Notes under the pieces: model-generated
Seen by the model: the letters and a program-made list of their open reading frames with translations, nothing else
Told to the model about the DNA's origin: nothing
Databases searched by the model: none
Assembly (NCBI GenBank): GCA_035299585.1
Contig: DATGWF010000001.1
Location: 1-33,327 of the forward strand
Length of the DNA stretch: 33,327 bases
Reading direction: 5' to 3'
Source of the DNA: DATGWF01 sp035299585
GTDB lineage: Bacteria; Actinomycetota; Actinomycetes; Actinomycetales; Microbacteriaceae
In this document: positions 15,924-22,897 of the stretch, one piece after another
Layout: each line of letters opens with the position of its first letter
Numbering within the stretch: position 1 is the first letter of the stretch
Translations under genes and position numbers: made by a program

Positions 15924-16011
15924 GGAGGATTCGCCTAGTGGCCTATGGCGCACGCTTGGAAAGCGTGTTGAGTGAAAGCTCTCAGGGGTTCGAATCCCCT
16001 ATCCTCCGCCA
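15924..16011 (+). tRNA. tRNA-Ser (GGA)
   Basis: The acceptor stem GGAGGAT pairs with ATCCTCC (16001-16007), followed by G73 and an encoded CCA (16009-16011). The anticodon arm is CACGC-TTGGAAA-GCGTG with anticodon GGA. The T arm is AGGGG-TTCGAAT-CCCCT. The long variable arm expected of tRNA-Ser is present between the two. Total 88 nt. Confidence 0.96.
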
Positions 16012-16038
16012 CCATCCCTCAGCGAAACGGGGCCCGAA

Positions 16039-16404
16039 ATGCGTGTTGGGTATGTTGTCCTCTATGTGACCGATTCGGCCGCGTGCCTGGCCTTCTGGAC
16101 CGAGAAGGTCGGCATGGTCTCCAAGAGTCGCAAGCCGGCCGGCGAATTCGAGATTGTTCAGGTCGGTTTTGCCGATCAGCAGTTCGGTTTCGAGCTGGTA
16201 CCGCTCGCGCTCATGGCGGACAACCCCGATGGTCTCGACCTCGCCACCCCGTCCATCGCGTTCCACGACGAGAACCTCGAGGGGACTCGCGAACGTCTGC
16301 TCGCTGCGGGCGTTCAGGCGAGCGAGATCGGTGAGCACTCTGGCGTGACTGCCTTCGCTTTCAGCGACAACGAGGGCCGCTGGTTCGCCGTCACCCGCAG
16401 CTGA
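16039..16404 (+). CDS. VOC-superfamily (glyoxalase/bleomycin-resistance-like) protein
   Basis: A 121-residue single-module VOC protein. It begins with a beta-alpha-beta unit (VGYVVLYVTDSAACLAFWTEKVGM) and has the second module near VQVGFADQQFGFELVPL. It ends with the typical DNEGRWFAVTRS strand. VOC proteins are small metal-dependent lyases, isomerases or dioxygenases, or drug-binding proteins; the substrate cannot be told here. The ATG is 27 nt after the tRNA-Ser CCA end, with no obvious promoter or strong Shine-Dalgarno between, so expression may depend on the tRNA promoter. It ends before a terminator shared with the converging large secreted-protein gene. Confidence 0.85.
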   Translation: MRVGYVVLYVTDSAACLAFWTEKVGMVSKSRKPAGEFEIVQVGFADQQFGFELVPLALMADNPDGLDLATPSIAFHDENLEGTRERLLAAGVQASEIGEHSGVTAFAFSDNEGRWFAVTRS

Positions 16405-16461
16405 GCACTCGCGATATCCGCCGGTGCGGATCGACGATTGCGTCCGCAAGTCGGGTCACCG

Positions 16462-16489
16462 CGCGGGGTAAGGACATCCCTACCCCGCG
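16462..16489. terminator. Hairpin terminator between convergent genes
   Basis: CGCGGGGTA (16462-16470) and TACCCCGCG (16481-16489) pair perfectly around a 10-nt loop. It lies between the VOC gene (plus) and the large secreted-protein gene (minus) and could serve both. Confidence 0.65.
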
Positions 16490-16498
16490 GGCGGTCCG

Positions 16499-19156
16499 CT
16501 ACGGATGCGTCGCCGGAGAGCGAGTGGACGAGCCCGTCCCGTTGTCGAGCCACGGCGTGTATGGCTTTCCGAGGTCCGATTGCGGCGGCTGAGCCTGTTC
16601 AGATGCGGGTTTGTGTGTCAGCACCTTCGGGACGAGATACCAGTCCGGAATCTCCTGGGTCCAGGTAAACATCTCGTCGTACTCGGTCATCGTGGGATCG
16701 AGTTCGGTTCGAGACAAGAACGAGCACGGCATCTTGCCGCGAGCAACGAGCACGTCGTTCGTCTGCGCAATGATCTTGTCGGACTTCGCCTCTGAGGGCT
16801 TGGCCTTCCACAGCACGACCGCCTTCGAGTAGTCGTTGAATCGCTTGAAGTCGAGATCCGTGAGGTCGCACGTCTTCTTCGTCACATACTCGGCATCGTT
16901 TCCATAGAAGAGCCGGCGCTGCTGAACCTCAGACTCACCCCACGGAAGTCGAGTGTTGGTCAGCACGGAGCACGGACCGCGCTTCTTGGCCCACAGCAGC
17001 TCGTCAATCCTGTTCTGGGTGACGCGCAACGCAATCCCATGTGGAGTGGGTGGCGGCGGGCCTCCGGCCAGCGAGTAGAAGCGAAGCCGATCCTCGAAAC
17101 TGGGCGTGCAAGAGATACGCGGCATGCCGTCGTTGACGAGGTACTGAATCTCCGGCCAGAAGTCGCTCGTCTCCAGTGTTCGGACGGTAGCGGCATACTT
17201 CCCGCTCTTGTCGGCCTTCATGTCCGCAACCATGTCCTTCAGGTCACCCTTCGAGGCGAGGCCGCGGGCCCAGAGCGCTTCGGCAGCGACCGCGACGTTA
17301 CGCGGATTCTTGAACGAATCAGACTGATCATCAATCGTCCACCACGGTCGCTTCACGGACTTGCCCCCAATCTTGACCCATGCCGCTTCAGCCTTGGTCC
17401 AGGCGCCATGCGTCGGCCCCGTCTTGATGAAGCCGAGGGCGGCGTCGTAGAGGCGCTTTTCTTCTTTCTCGGCATAGCTCTGGTAGAACTCAAGTACACC
17501 GCGAATGGCTCTCGCCTCGTTTGAGTCGAGCCATCCCAAGAGGGCGTCGCTCGGCTTCGTGCGGGGATCCGACTTGTGCTCGTCGAGCCAAGACTTCAGC
17601 GCCGGGTCGAGCACGTTCTTCCAGGTGGGTTCGTAGATGAGGGAGGTCAGAATGTCGGACTGGCCCTCGAGGAAGAGTTTGTCGTACTTCGACATCATGA
17701 CCGACTGCTGGAAGGTGAGGGCGCTTTGCATGACCGAGTCCACGGCATACCGGAACGCCATGCTCGCTCCACCCTCACGGCAACGCTGGAATGGACTCCC
17801 CTGAGAGTCGTTCGAGAAAAGCATCATTGTGAGACAGCCACCGAGGGTCTGGCCAAACACTCCTCCGCCGAACACGGTGGCGATCGCGTTGTGCATGAGC
17901 GCGGAACCGCACCCCTCGAGACCCTTTTGGGTGTCCCCGTTGTTGTCGAACAGCTCCATGAGTCCGTACTTTGCGCACGATCCCACGTTGGAGGCGAACC
18001 AGACGTTGCCCGTAATCACGGCCACGAAGACGCTGACGACAGCGCCAACAATTGACGTGATGAAGTCCCAAAAGTCTGGGTCGGCCGTCACCGGATATGC
18101 GACTCCTTCAACCGAGGTGTGGTCAACGACCTGTACAAGTTGGTCGCCCTCGACCTCGAAGTGCGTCGGAATCTCTTGCCCCTTTGCATCGCGAGCCCAT
18201 GCGGCAGAAACGACCGCGAGAACGGTGCCATCGGCCGTCACTATTTGCGCGCCGTTGTTGATGAGTTCGATGCGAGCGCCAGACGGGAGGTCGATGCGGT
18301 AGGCGTATCTCGTGGGTGCGTTGGCGTCCGCGATAACGGTCAACATCTGGAATCCGTCGAGCGTCGAGATGGCTGCGTTCGCGCTCGAACCGGTCCCCGG
18401 ATAGGCAATCGCGCCATTGTCGAGCCGGACGGCGTCGCTTGCCCCGTCCGATCCGGGCAAATGGATGCTGTATCCGAGGCCATCAGAGCGACTGACGCTC
18501 AATCCTTCGCTGGCGTCGCGAGGAATGTCGTATGTCGCGACCACTTCGGCCGGTACTGGCTGAGCAGACTCGGACGCTGTTGCATCGGTTTGCACTGTCG
18601 ATTCCACCGTTGGGGAGGGCGACACGTCGGTGTCAACGCCGGGCGACGCTATCTCCTCGGTCTGTTGTTCGCGAGCCTGGTCAAGTAGCTGGCCCGCGAA
18701 CTGCTCGAGATCGGCGGCTTCGGGAACGTCGGCCGTTGACACACCCGCCGCGTCGGTCGGAGCCGTCCGGGCCGCCATTTCACGTGCGAGATCAGCCCGC
18801 TGGGACGACGAGATGGTGGTTTGCGAGATTGCGGTTGCCGTTTCAACTCCAGGGAGGGCTTCGTCTATCAGCCCCGATTTGCGCAAGATTGCCCCGTCCA
18901 AGGCTGCCTGGATTTCGGAGTGTGAGAAGGATACTTCCGGGGAAGCCGACGGAGCGGGCGTCGCCTTGAACAGCTGAGCCACGGTTTCCGACCCACGCGC
19001 ACCGATCGATGTATGACGAGGGAGCGCGTTCAGTGCGGTCGCGACCACGGCGATGGCGGAGACCGATGCGATGAGTGCCCATGTCCGACGGTCGCGGACC
19101 CGCCGCTGTCGAAGTTCGGTGCTGCGCCCAGCGTGAGCATTCGTGCTTCGAAACAT
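16499..19156 (-). CDS. Large exported protein of unknown function (885 aa)
   Basis: A basic N-terminus precedes one hydrophobic helix (about residues 26-44, WALIASVSAIAVVATALNAL), so the protein is exported or anchored by a signal-anchor. A Ser/Thr/Pro/Glu-rich linker follows. The middle domain contains GARIELINNGAQIVTADGTV, THFEVEGDQLVQVVDH and GVAYPVTADPDFWDF, a module I associate with many actinobacterial secreted hypotheticals. After it comes a hydrophobic, cysteine-bearing stretch (FITSIVGAVVSVFVAVITGN), then a charged, Trp/Lys-rich C-terminal half with several further cysteines. No catalytic motif is evident. The ATG at 19156 was chosen because it precedes the signal-anchor and has GGGAG nearby; an upstream in-frame extension crosses the divergent GNAT gene. 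It forms no operon. Confidence 0.75.
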   Translation of the reverse strand: MFRSTNAHAGRSTELRQRRVRDRRTWALIASVSAIAVVATALNALPRHTSIGARGSETVAQLFKATPAPSASPEVSFSHSEIQAALDGAILRKSGLIDEALPGVETATAISQTTISSSQRADLAREMAARTAPTDAAGVSTADVPEAADLEQFAGQLLDQAREQQTEEIASPGVDTDVSPSPTVESTVQTDATASESAQPVPAEVVATYDIPRDASEGLSVSRSDGLGYSIHLPGSDGASDAVRLDNGAIAYPGTGSSANAAISTLDGFQMLTVIADANAPTRYAYRIDLPSGARIELINNGAQIVTADGTVLAVVSAAWARDAKGQEIPTHFEVEGDQLVQVVDHTSVEGVAYPVTADPDFWDFITSIVGAVVSVFVAVITGNVWFASNVGSCAKYGLMELFDNNGDTQKGLEGCGSALMHNAIATVFGGGVFGQTLGGCLTMMLFSNDSQGSPFQRCREGGASMAFRYAVDSVMQSALTFQQSVMMSKYDKLFLEGQSDILTSLIYEPTWKNVLDPALKSWLDEHKSDPRTKPSDALLGWLDSNEARAIRGVLEFYQSYAEKEEKRLYDAALGFIKTGPTHGAWTKAEAAWVKIGGKSVKRPWWTIDDQSDSFKNPRNVAVAAEALWARGLASKGDLKDMVADMKADKSGKYAATVRTLETSDFWPEIQYLVNDGMPRISCTPSFEDRLRFYSLAGGPPPPTPHGIALRVTQNRIDELLWAKKRGPCSVLTNTRLPWGESEVQQRRLFYGNDAEYVTKKTCDLTDLDFKRFNDYSKAVVLWKAKPSEAKSDKIIAQTNDVLVARGKMPCSFLSRTELDPTMTEYDEMFTWTQEIPDWYLVPKVLTHKPASEQAQPPQSDLGKPYTPWLDNGTGSSTRSPATHP

Positions 19157-19244
19157 GGCTCCCACCCTTCGTCGTCGAAAAAGAGGACCACTTGTCAGGG
19201 GACGCTTCCGCCCGGTCGCCGGGTGAACCCGGCCCGAATCTGGA

Positions 19245-19277
19245 GCGAAAACGGCATCTTTCGCACGAAAACCGGCA
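19245..19277. repeat. Near-direct repeat in the divergent intergenic region
   Basis: CGAAAACGGCA (19246-19256) recurs as CGAAAACCGGCA (19266-19277), 20 nt apart start to start, about two helical turns. A 6-bp inverted pair GCGAAA/TTTCGC (19245-19250, 19259-19264) overlaps it. This is the only notable structure in the gap 19157-19341. It may be a regulator site for either divergent gene. Confidence 0.3.
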
Positions 19278-19341
19278 AGCGGGCGCACCATCGACTCAGT
19301 TCCCCTGCACATGCCGCTCGCGCACGCCTGAGCGAGCCCAT

Positions 19342-19920
19342 ATGGTGAATGCCGTGCGCATCGAAACGGAACGACTTGTCCTCCGACCACTCACGGTCGA
19401 CGACACGGCGGACCTGCACGCCTACCAGTCCATTCCGGAGTGTGTGCGCTTCGTCCCATTTGGCGTGCGTACGCCCGCCGAAGTGCAAGCCGCAATCGAG
19501 AGGCACCCCTCACAACCGAAGCTGTCAGCGGTCGGAGACCTGTTCCTGCTCGGTATCGAACTGAGAGAAACGGGCCGCGTGGTCGGCCAGCTGAATATGT
19601 CGGTCGATGCGCTTGACCCCAAGACTGTCGAGTTCGGGTATCTCACCCACCGCGACTACTGGCGTCGGGGCATCACCCGGGAGGCCGTGACTGCGCTCCT
19701 CACCTACGGTTTCGAACACGAGGGCGTTGAGCGCATCGTGGCGCACATCCTCGTCGACAACGCCCCCTCGATTTCGTTTGTCGAGCAACTCGGCATGCGC
19801 CGAGAAGCCACCCACATCGAGTACGAACGTCAGAAGGGCGCGCTTATTTCAGCCCACATCTACGCGATGCTCGCCCGAGAATGGGCCGCCCGGCGCGCTA
19901 TCGAAGCCCGACGAACGTGA
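19342..19920 (+). CDS. GNAT-family N-acetyltransferase (RimJ/RimL-like)
   Basis: A 192-residue acetyl-CoA-dependent acetyltransferase. It begins with the characteristic IETERLVLRPLTVDD and continues with a strand carrying VVGQLNMSVD. The FGYLTHRDYWRRGITREAVTALL segment contains the acetyl-CoA loop (YWRRGITREA), and NAPSISFVEQLGMRREA is the usual C-terminal signature. The substrate is unknown: ribosomal protein N-termini or small amines are typical. Start is uncertain. The ATG at 19342 is taken here, but a GTG at 19354 would be preceded by TATGGT with a 7-nt gap and would give a leaderless message encoding the usual family start RIETERL. It is divergent from the large secreted-protein gene. 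Confidence 0.88.
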   Translation: MVNAVRIETERLVLRPLTVDDTADLHAYQSIPECVRFVPFGVRTPAEVQAAIERHPSQPKLSAVGDLFLLGIELRETGRVVGQLNMSVDALDPKTVEFGYLTHRDYWRRGITREAVTALLTYGFEHEGVERIVAHILVDNAPSISFVEQLGMRREATHIEYERQKGALISAHIYAMLAREWAARRAIEARRT

Positions 19921-19991
19921 CGATCTGGGCGCGGGCTGACCGCGGCGTGTTGAAGCACACCGCTCCGGGCGCCTTCGCCCCACACAGGAAT

Positions 19992-20017
19992 GTGCCCCCC
20001 ACAATCGCGGGGGGCAC
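19992..20017. terminator. Hairpin terminator between convergent genes
   Basis: GTGCCCCCC (19992-20000) pairs with GGGGGGCAC (20009-20017) around an 8-nt loop. It sits between the GNAT gene (plus) and the small membrane-protein gene (minus). Confidence 0.7.
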
Positions 20018-20022
20018 AGTGC

Positions 20023-20223
20023 CTATCGGGTGACCATTCCTCCGGCGATCACCAAGAGGAACACGCCCGAGCTGAACAGCACGAACCCGATCCCGAGCCC
20101 GACTGGCGAACGCCAGCCATGCCAACGCTCCTGGTAATCGAAGCGTTTGCGCGTCCAGGAGTCGCGCAGTTCAACCCAGTCGCTCATTTCTTGAAACTTC
20201 TGGGCCTTCTTTTCCTCATTCAT
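20023..20223 (-). CDS. Small tail-anchored membrane protein (66 aa)
   Basis: The N-terminal 40 residues are highly charged and aromatic (MNEEKKAQKFQEMSDWVELR, then RKRFDYQERWHGWR). A single hydrophobic helix follows near residues 43-62 (GLGIGFVLFSSGVFLLVIAG) with only MVTR after it. That is a tail-anchored topology with a cytoplasmic N-terminus. A GAGGTGAAGAGAG stretch upstream of the ATG provides a Shine-Dalgarno, and a terminator lies 6 nt past the stop, so this is a convincing small gene. An AT-rich stretch near 20258-20275 (ATAATTAT on the minus strand) is a possible promoter. Function unknown. Confidence 0.75.
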   Translation of the reverse strand: MNEEKKAQKFQEMSDWVELRDSWTRKRFDYQERWHGWRSPVGLGIGFVLFSSGVFLLVIAGGMVTR

Positions 20224-20322
20224 CTCTCTTCACCTCGTTCGCAATGGATTGGGAGTGAAGCAAATAATTATGAACATCATGAGGCTTCCGGCACAGTGTA
20301 TCGCCACGTGGGGCGACGGTCG

Positions 20323-20328
20323 TAGGGT
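20323..20328 (+). promoter_or_regulatory. -10 element for leaderless VOC mRNA
   Basis: TAGGGT, 6 nt upstream of the ATG at 20335. No Shine-Dalgarno at the proper distance. Confidence 0.5.
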
Positions 20329-20334
20329 GATTCC

Positions 20335-20727
20335 ATGATTCAGAAAATGTTCGTGAACGTCCCGGTCGAGAGCGCACGCCGAAGCGCTGCGTTTTTCGGA
20401 GAACTCGGCTTTCGCTTCGACGAGCATTACAGCAGCGACTCGGTGGCCACGATGGTTGTTTCTGACCACAACGTCGTCATGTTCATTGAACGCGAACAAT
20501 TCGAGGGGTTCATCGACAAGCCGGCCGCACCTGCGAACGTCGCGGAGGCAATCCTCGGCCTGGAGTGTGACTCGGCCGCGACAATCGACCGCATCGTCTC
20601 GCGGGCGCTCGAACTCGGCGCGCGCCGCGTCAACGAGCCTGAAGACGAGGGCTTCATGTACAGCTGGGGCTTCGAAGACCTCGACGGACACCTCTGGAAC
20701 CTGTTCTGGATGAACACCGCGGCATAG
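20335..20727 (+). CDS. VOC-superfamily protein, second copy in window
   Basis: A 130-residue VOC protein of the subgroup starting MIQKMFVNVPVESARRSAAFF. The first module continues with FFGELGFRFDEHYS, the second has a central VVMFIEREQFEGF, and the protein ends with YSWGFEDLDGHLWNLFWMN, where the conserved D-x-D-G-H-x-W is typical of this group. It is clearly different in sequence from the VOC protein at 16039, so they are not recent duplicates. It is followed 3 nt later by the AlkZ-like glycosylase gene, so the two form a short operon. Reaction unknown. Confidence 0.9.
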   Translation: MIQKMFVNVPVESARRSAAFFGELGFRFDEHYSSDSVATMVVSDHNVVMFIEREQFEGFIDKPAAPANVAEAILGLECDSAATIDRIVSRALELGARRVNEPEDEGFMYSWGFEDLDGHLWNLFWMNTAA

Positions 20728-20730
20728 TCG

Positions 20731-21750
20731 GTGGAGCATCTCGCACGAACCCGATTGAGCCGACTCGGCCTGGACCGCCCACTCAACTCCGCTGAAGCGG
20801 CGGTCGCGCACCTCACCGCCGTACAGGCACAGGTGTGGTCGGCCGCGCAGCTCACCGTTCGAGCGCGCGCCCCGCAGTCCACCGCTCGGGAAATTGATGA
20901 CCTCGTCGAATCCGGTCGTTTGGTGTGGGCATGGCTCAATCGTGAAACGTTGCACCTCGTGCGACGCGAGGACTTTTGGGACCTGCAGCGAGCCACATCG
21001 GCGGCACGACTGACGATTTTGCGAAGCCGATTTCGCAGCGATGGCATCGATGACGTCGAGGCGCACCGGATCGCTGACCGCCTCGCCCCGGCCCTAGGCG
21101 CCGAACCGCTGAGTAAGTCGGAGCTGCTTCCCCTCGTCGAACTCGAAAGATACGACGTCGCGCCGGCCCGACGATCCATTTTCGTGGCGAACGTTGTGGA
21201 GCTGCTCGGAGCGCGCGGTGAGCTCGTGCGGGCACCGAAGGCGGGAAACGAGCCGAAATACCTTTCCGCAACCGCCGCTCTCGGTCCGGAGCCCTCGACT
21301 TCCTCGGTTGAGGAGACCTGGGCGACACTCGCTCGTCGCTACGCGACGGCACACTGGCCCGCTCGTCCGGACGACTTTGCCGCCTGGCTCGGAATCGGCA
21401 AGACGACGGCTCGATCCGCCTGGCGTGATGCCGATCTCCATACGGATCCGTCACCAGCCCGCGTTTCAGACGCACGGTGGACCGGCCTCCTTGGCCCGTT
21501 CGACGCGGCGCTCCACGGCTGGCCCGACCGGCGCTGGCTGCTCGGCGACTATGTCGGCCGAATTCTCACCACCAATGGCGTGTTTCGCGCAAGCATCATC
21601 GTCGAGGACCGCTGCGTTGGCACATGGTCGACCAAGTCAGGGGCGGTCGAACTCGACGTGTTCGAGGCGGTCAGCTCAGCGAACCTCACCACCATCGCAG
21701 AGCAAGTCGGGCAGATTGAAACGTTTATGGAGTCTGCAACCAGAGCATGA
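20731..21750 (+). CDS. Winged-helix DNA-binding protein, AlkZ-like DNA glycosylase family
   Basis: A 339-residue member of the HTH_42 (winged-helix) superfamily, whose characterised members AlkZ and YcaQ excise crosslinked or alkylated bases. The N-terminal region has HLTAVQAQVWSAAQLTVRAR; Q32-A-Q34 matches the catalytic Q-x-Q element of the family. Next comes VWAWLNRETLHLVRREDFWDL, the conserved segment with the T-x-H/L-V pattern, and a central winged-helix region near LSKSELLPLVELERYDVA. The C-terminus has LLGPFDAALHGWPDRRWLLGDY and a beta barrel with WSTKSGAVELDVFEA. A glycosylase role is family inference. The GTG start is 3 nt after the VOC stop. Its last 26 nt overlap the 3' end of the converging HNH-like gene. 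Confidence 0.85.
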   Translation: MEHLARTRLSRLGLDRPLNSAEAAVAHLTAVQAQVWSAAQLTVRARAPQSTAREIDDLVESGRLVWAWLNRETLHLVRREDFWDLQRATSAARLTILRSRFRSDGIDDVEAHRIADRLAPALGAEPLSKSELLPLVELERYDVAPARRSIFVANVVELLGARGELVRAPKAGNEPKYLSATAALGPEPSTSSVEETWATLARRYATAHWPARPDDFAAWLGIGKTTARSAWRDADLHTDPSPARVSDARWTGLLGPFDAALHGWPDRRWLLGDYVGRILTTNGVFRASIIVEDRCVGTWSTKSGAVELDVFEAVSSANLTTIAEQVGQIETFMESATRA

Positions 21751-22168
21751 CTTGACCGCCGCCCTCGGTCGTGCGCGTCGACAGGGCCATGTCCGGGACA
21801 AAACGTGACAGCCGGTCGAGGAGCCAATCCGAGGCGGCATCCGCGTCAGATTGGCTCGGGCAACGGGCGATGACTTCGCGTCCGCCCTTGGTGGCCAGTC
21901 GGGTCACGGTCGCCACGATGGGCGACGGATCGACCACGAGGAGCTCGGGCGCCCAGGCGACGACGGGGGCATTCTTGCCCTTCATGGTGTTGCAGCTGCG
22001 GTGGGCAAGTCGCTCAACCGTGATCGGGCCGCGCTTGGTCTTACCGGACACAAAACTATCGACACTCGGACCGCGGTCGGCGTTCACCGACATGTCCGGG
22101 TCGACCGGGGTGTCGCACAACCAACACATCCAGTTGTCGCGTTCGCCAACCTCGTTCAGATCACTCAT
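21725..22168 (-). CDS. Small HNH-like zinc protein (147 aa)
   Basis: The N-terminal 65 residues resemble an HNH/McrA-type zinc fold: C15-W-L-C18, then LAHRSCNTMKGKN (H56, C59, N60, K63), the usual H-x-x-C-N-x-x-K end of the motif. The central DH pair of active HNH nucleases is not evident; the corresponding stretch reads NADRGPSVDSF. Nuclease activity is therefore doubtful. The C-terminal part (70-147) is a mixed alpha/beta region ending GGGQVMLWLQTP with no recognised motif. The ATG has TAGCCT 6 nt upstream and looks leaderless. It converges with, and overlaps by 26 nt, the AlkZ-like gene, and diverges from the hydrolase gene. Function unknown. Confidence 0.75.
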   Translation of the reverse strand: MSDLNEVGERDNWMCWLCDTPVDPDMSVNADRGPSVDSFVSGKTKRGPITVERLAHRSCNTMKGKNAPVVAWAPELLVVDPSPIVATVTRLATKGGREVIARCPSQSDADAASDWLLDRLSRFVPDMALSTRTTEGGGQVMLWLQTP

Positions 22169-22174
22169 ACCTGC

Positions 22175-22201
22175 AGGCTACGGCACCCGGACGCATAGGC
22201 T
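22175..22201. promoter_or_regulatory. Back-to-back leaderless promoters in a 39-bp gap
   Basis: On the minus strand TAGCCT (22175-22180) is 6 nt from the ATG at 22168. On the plus strand TAGGCT (22196-22201) is 6 nt from the ATG at 22208. The two -10 hexamers are separated by only 15 bp, so each -35 region lies over the other promoter. Confidence 0.55.
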
Positions 22202-22207
22202 GATGCC

Positions 22208-22822
22208 ATGAGTTACGTCCTCATCAACCACGGCTGGTCGAACACCCGTCAAGACGGGCACTGGCAGCGCCACCTGGCTCTCGCGTTGCGACTCGCTGGC
22301 CATGACGTCTCCTATGCACAGTACCCGCAGACCGAGACACCGTTCTTTGACGACTGGTCGGCTCTGCTCGTGCACGAACTGAAGCTGCTGCACGAACTCC
22401 GCGACGCCCGCGGCGACAACGGCGAAATGGTCGTCATCGGGCACTCGCTGGGTAGCCTCAACATCATGAAATCGGCGCTCGAGGGCCGGATTCCGGCAGA
22501 ACTTCGTGCGAATCGCCTGCTGCTGGTTGCGCCGTCCGGCCAGGACATGCTCGAAGACATCACCGAGACGTTCGCGTTCGACCCGGTCGAGCTGGCCGCC
22601 TCGAATGCGCTCAACCGCGTCGCCGAGAAGGTTACAATTCTTGCGAGCGATGAGGACTTCTGGCTCCCGCAGGGGATTCGCGCAAGCTACACCGATGCCC
22701 TTGGAATCGAACCGGTCATCATGCCGGGCGCGAAACACTTCGCTCCGGGCGACGGCTACGGCCCATGGCAAGGCGTTTTGGACTGGGTGCTCGACCCGGC
22801 CGCCGACCTCGGCGCGAGATAG
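22208..22822 (+). CDS. Alpha/beta serine hydrolase (RBBP9/YdeN-like)
   Basis: A 204-residue small alpha/beta hydrolase. The oxyanion/HG segment is YVLINHGW near the start. The nucleophile elbow is VVIGHSLGS with Ser80, the acid is in LASDEDFW (D148 or D150), and the catalytic histidine is H177 in GAKHFAPGDGYG. The HF-x-x-x-x-G context and the WQRHLALALRLAG start fit the RBBP9/YdeN family of compact serine hydrolases. Natural substrates of bacterial members are not well defined. It appears leaderless. It is followed 75 nt later by an unknown gene with its own promoter; a 6-bp hairpin TCACCC/GGGTGA at 22828-22843 may end this transcript. Confidence 0.85.
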   Translation: MSYVLINHGWSNTRQDGHWQRHLALALRLAGHDVSYAQYPQTETPFFDDWSALLVHELKLLHELRDARGDNGEMVVIGHSLGSLNIMKSALEGRIPAELRANRLLLVAPSGQDMLEDITETFAFDPVELAASNALNRVAEKVTILASDEDFWLPQGIRASYTDALGIEPVIMPGAKHFAPGDGYGPWQGVLDWVLDPAADLGAR

Positions 22823-22885
22823 TTCACTCACCCACCGGGGTGATCACTCCGGCGGAACGATGCTCTGTCGTGCGAGCCGGAGGGG

Positions 22886-22891
22886 TATTCT
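22886..22891 (+). promoter_or_regulatory. -10 element for leaderless mRNA of the 157-aa gene
   Basis: TATTCT, 6 nt upstream of the ATG at 22898, with no Shine-Dalgarno. Confidence 0.5.
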
Positions 22892-22897
22892 GACGCC

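Noticed and set aside
15924..16011. tRNA-Ser as an integration site for a mobile element
   Set aside because: No integrase, no repeated tRNA 3' end downstream, and neighbours look like ordinary chromosomal genes.
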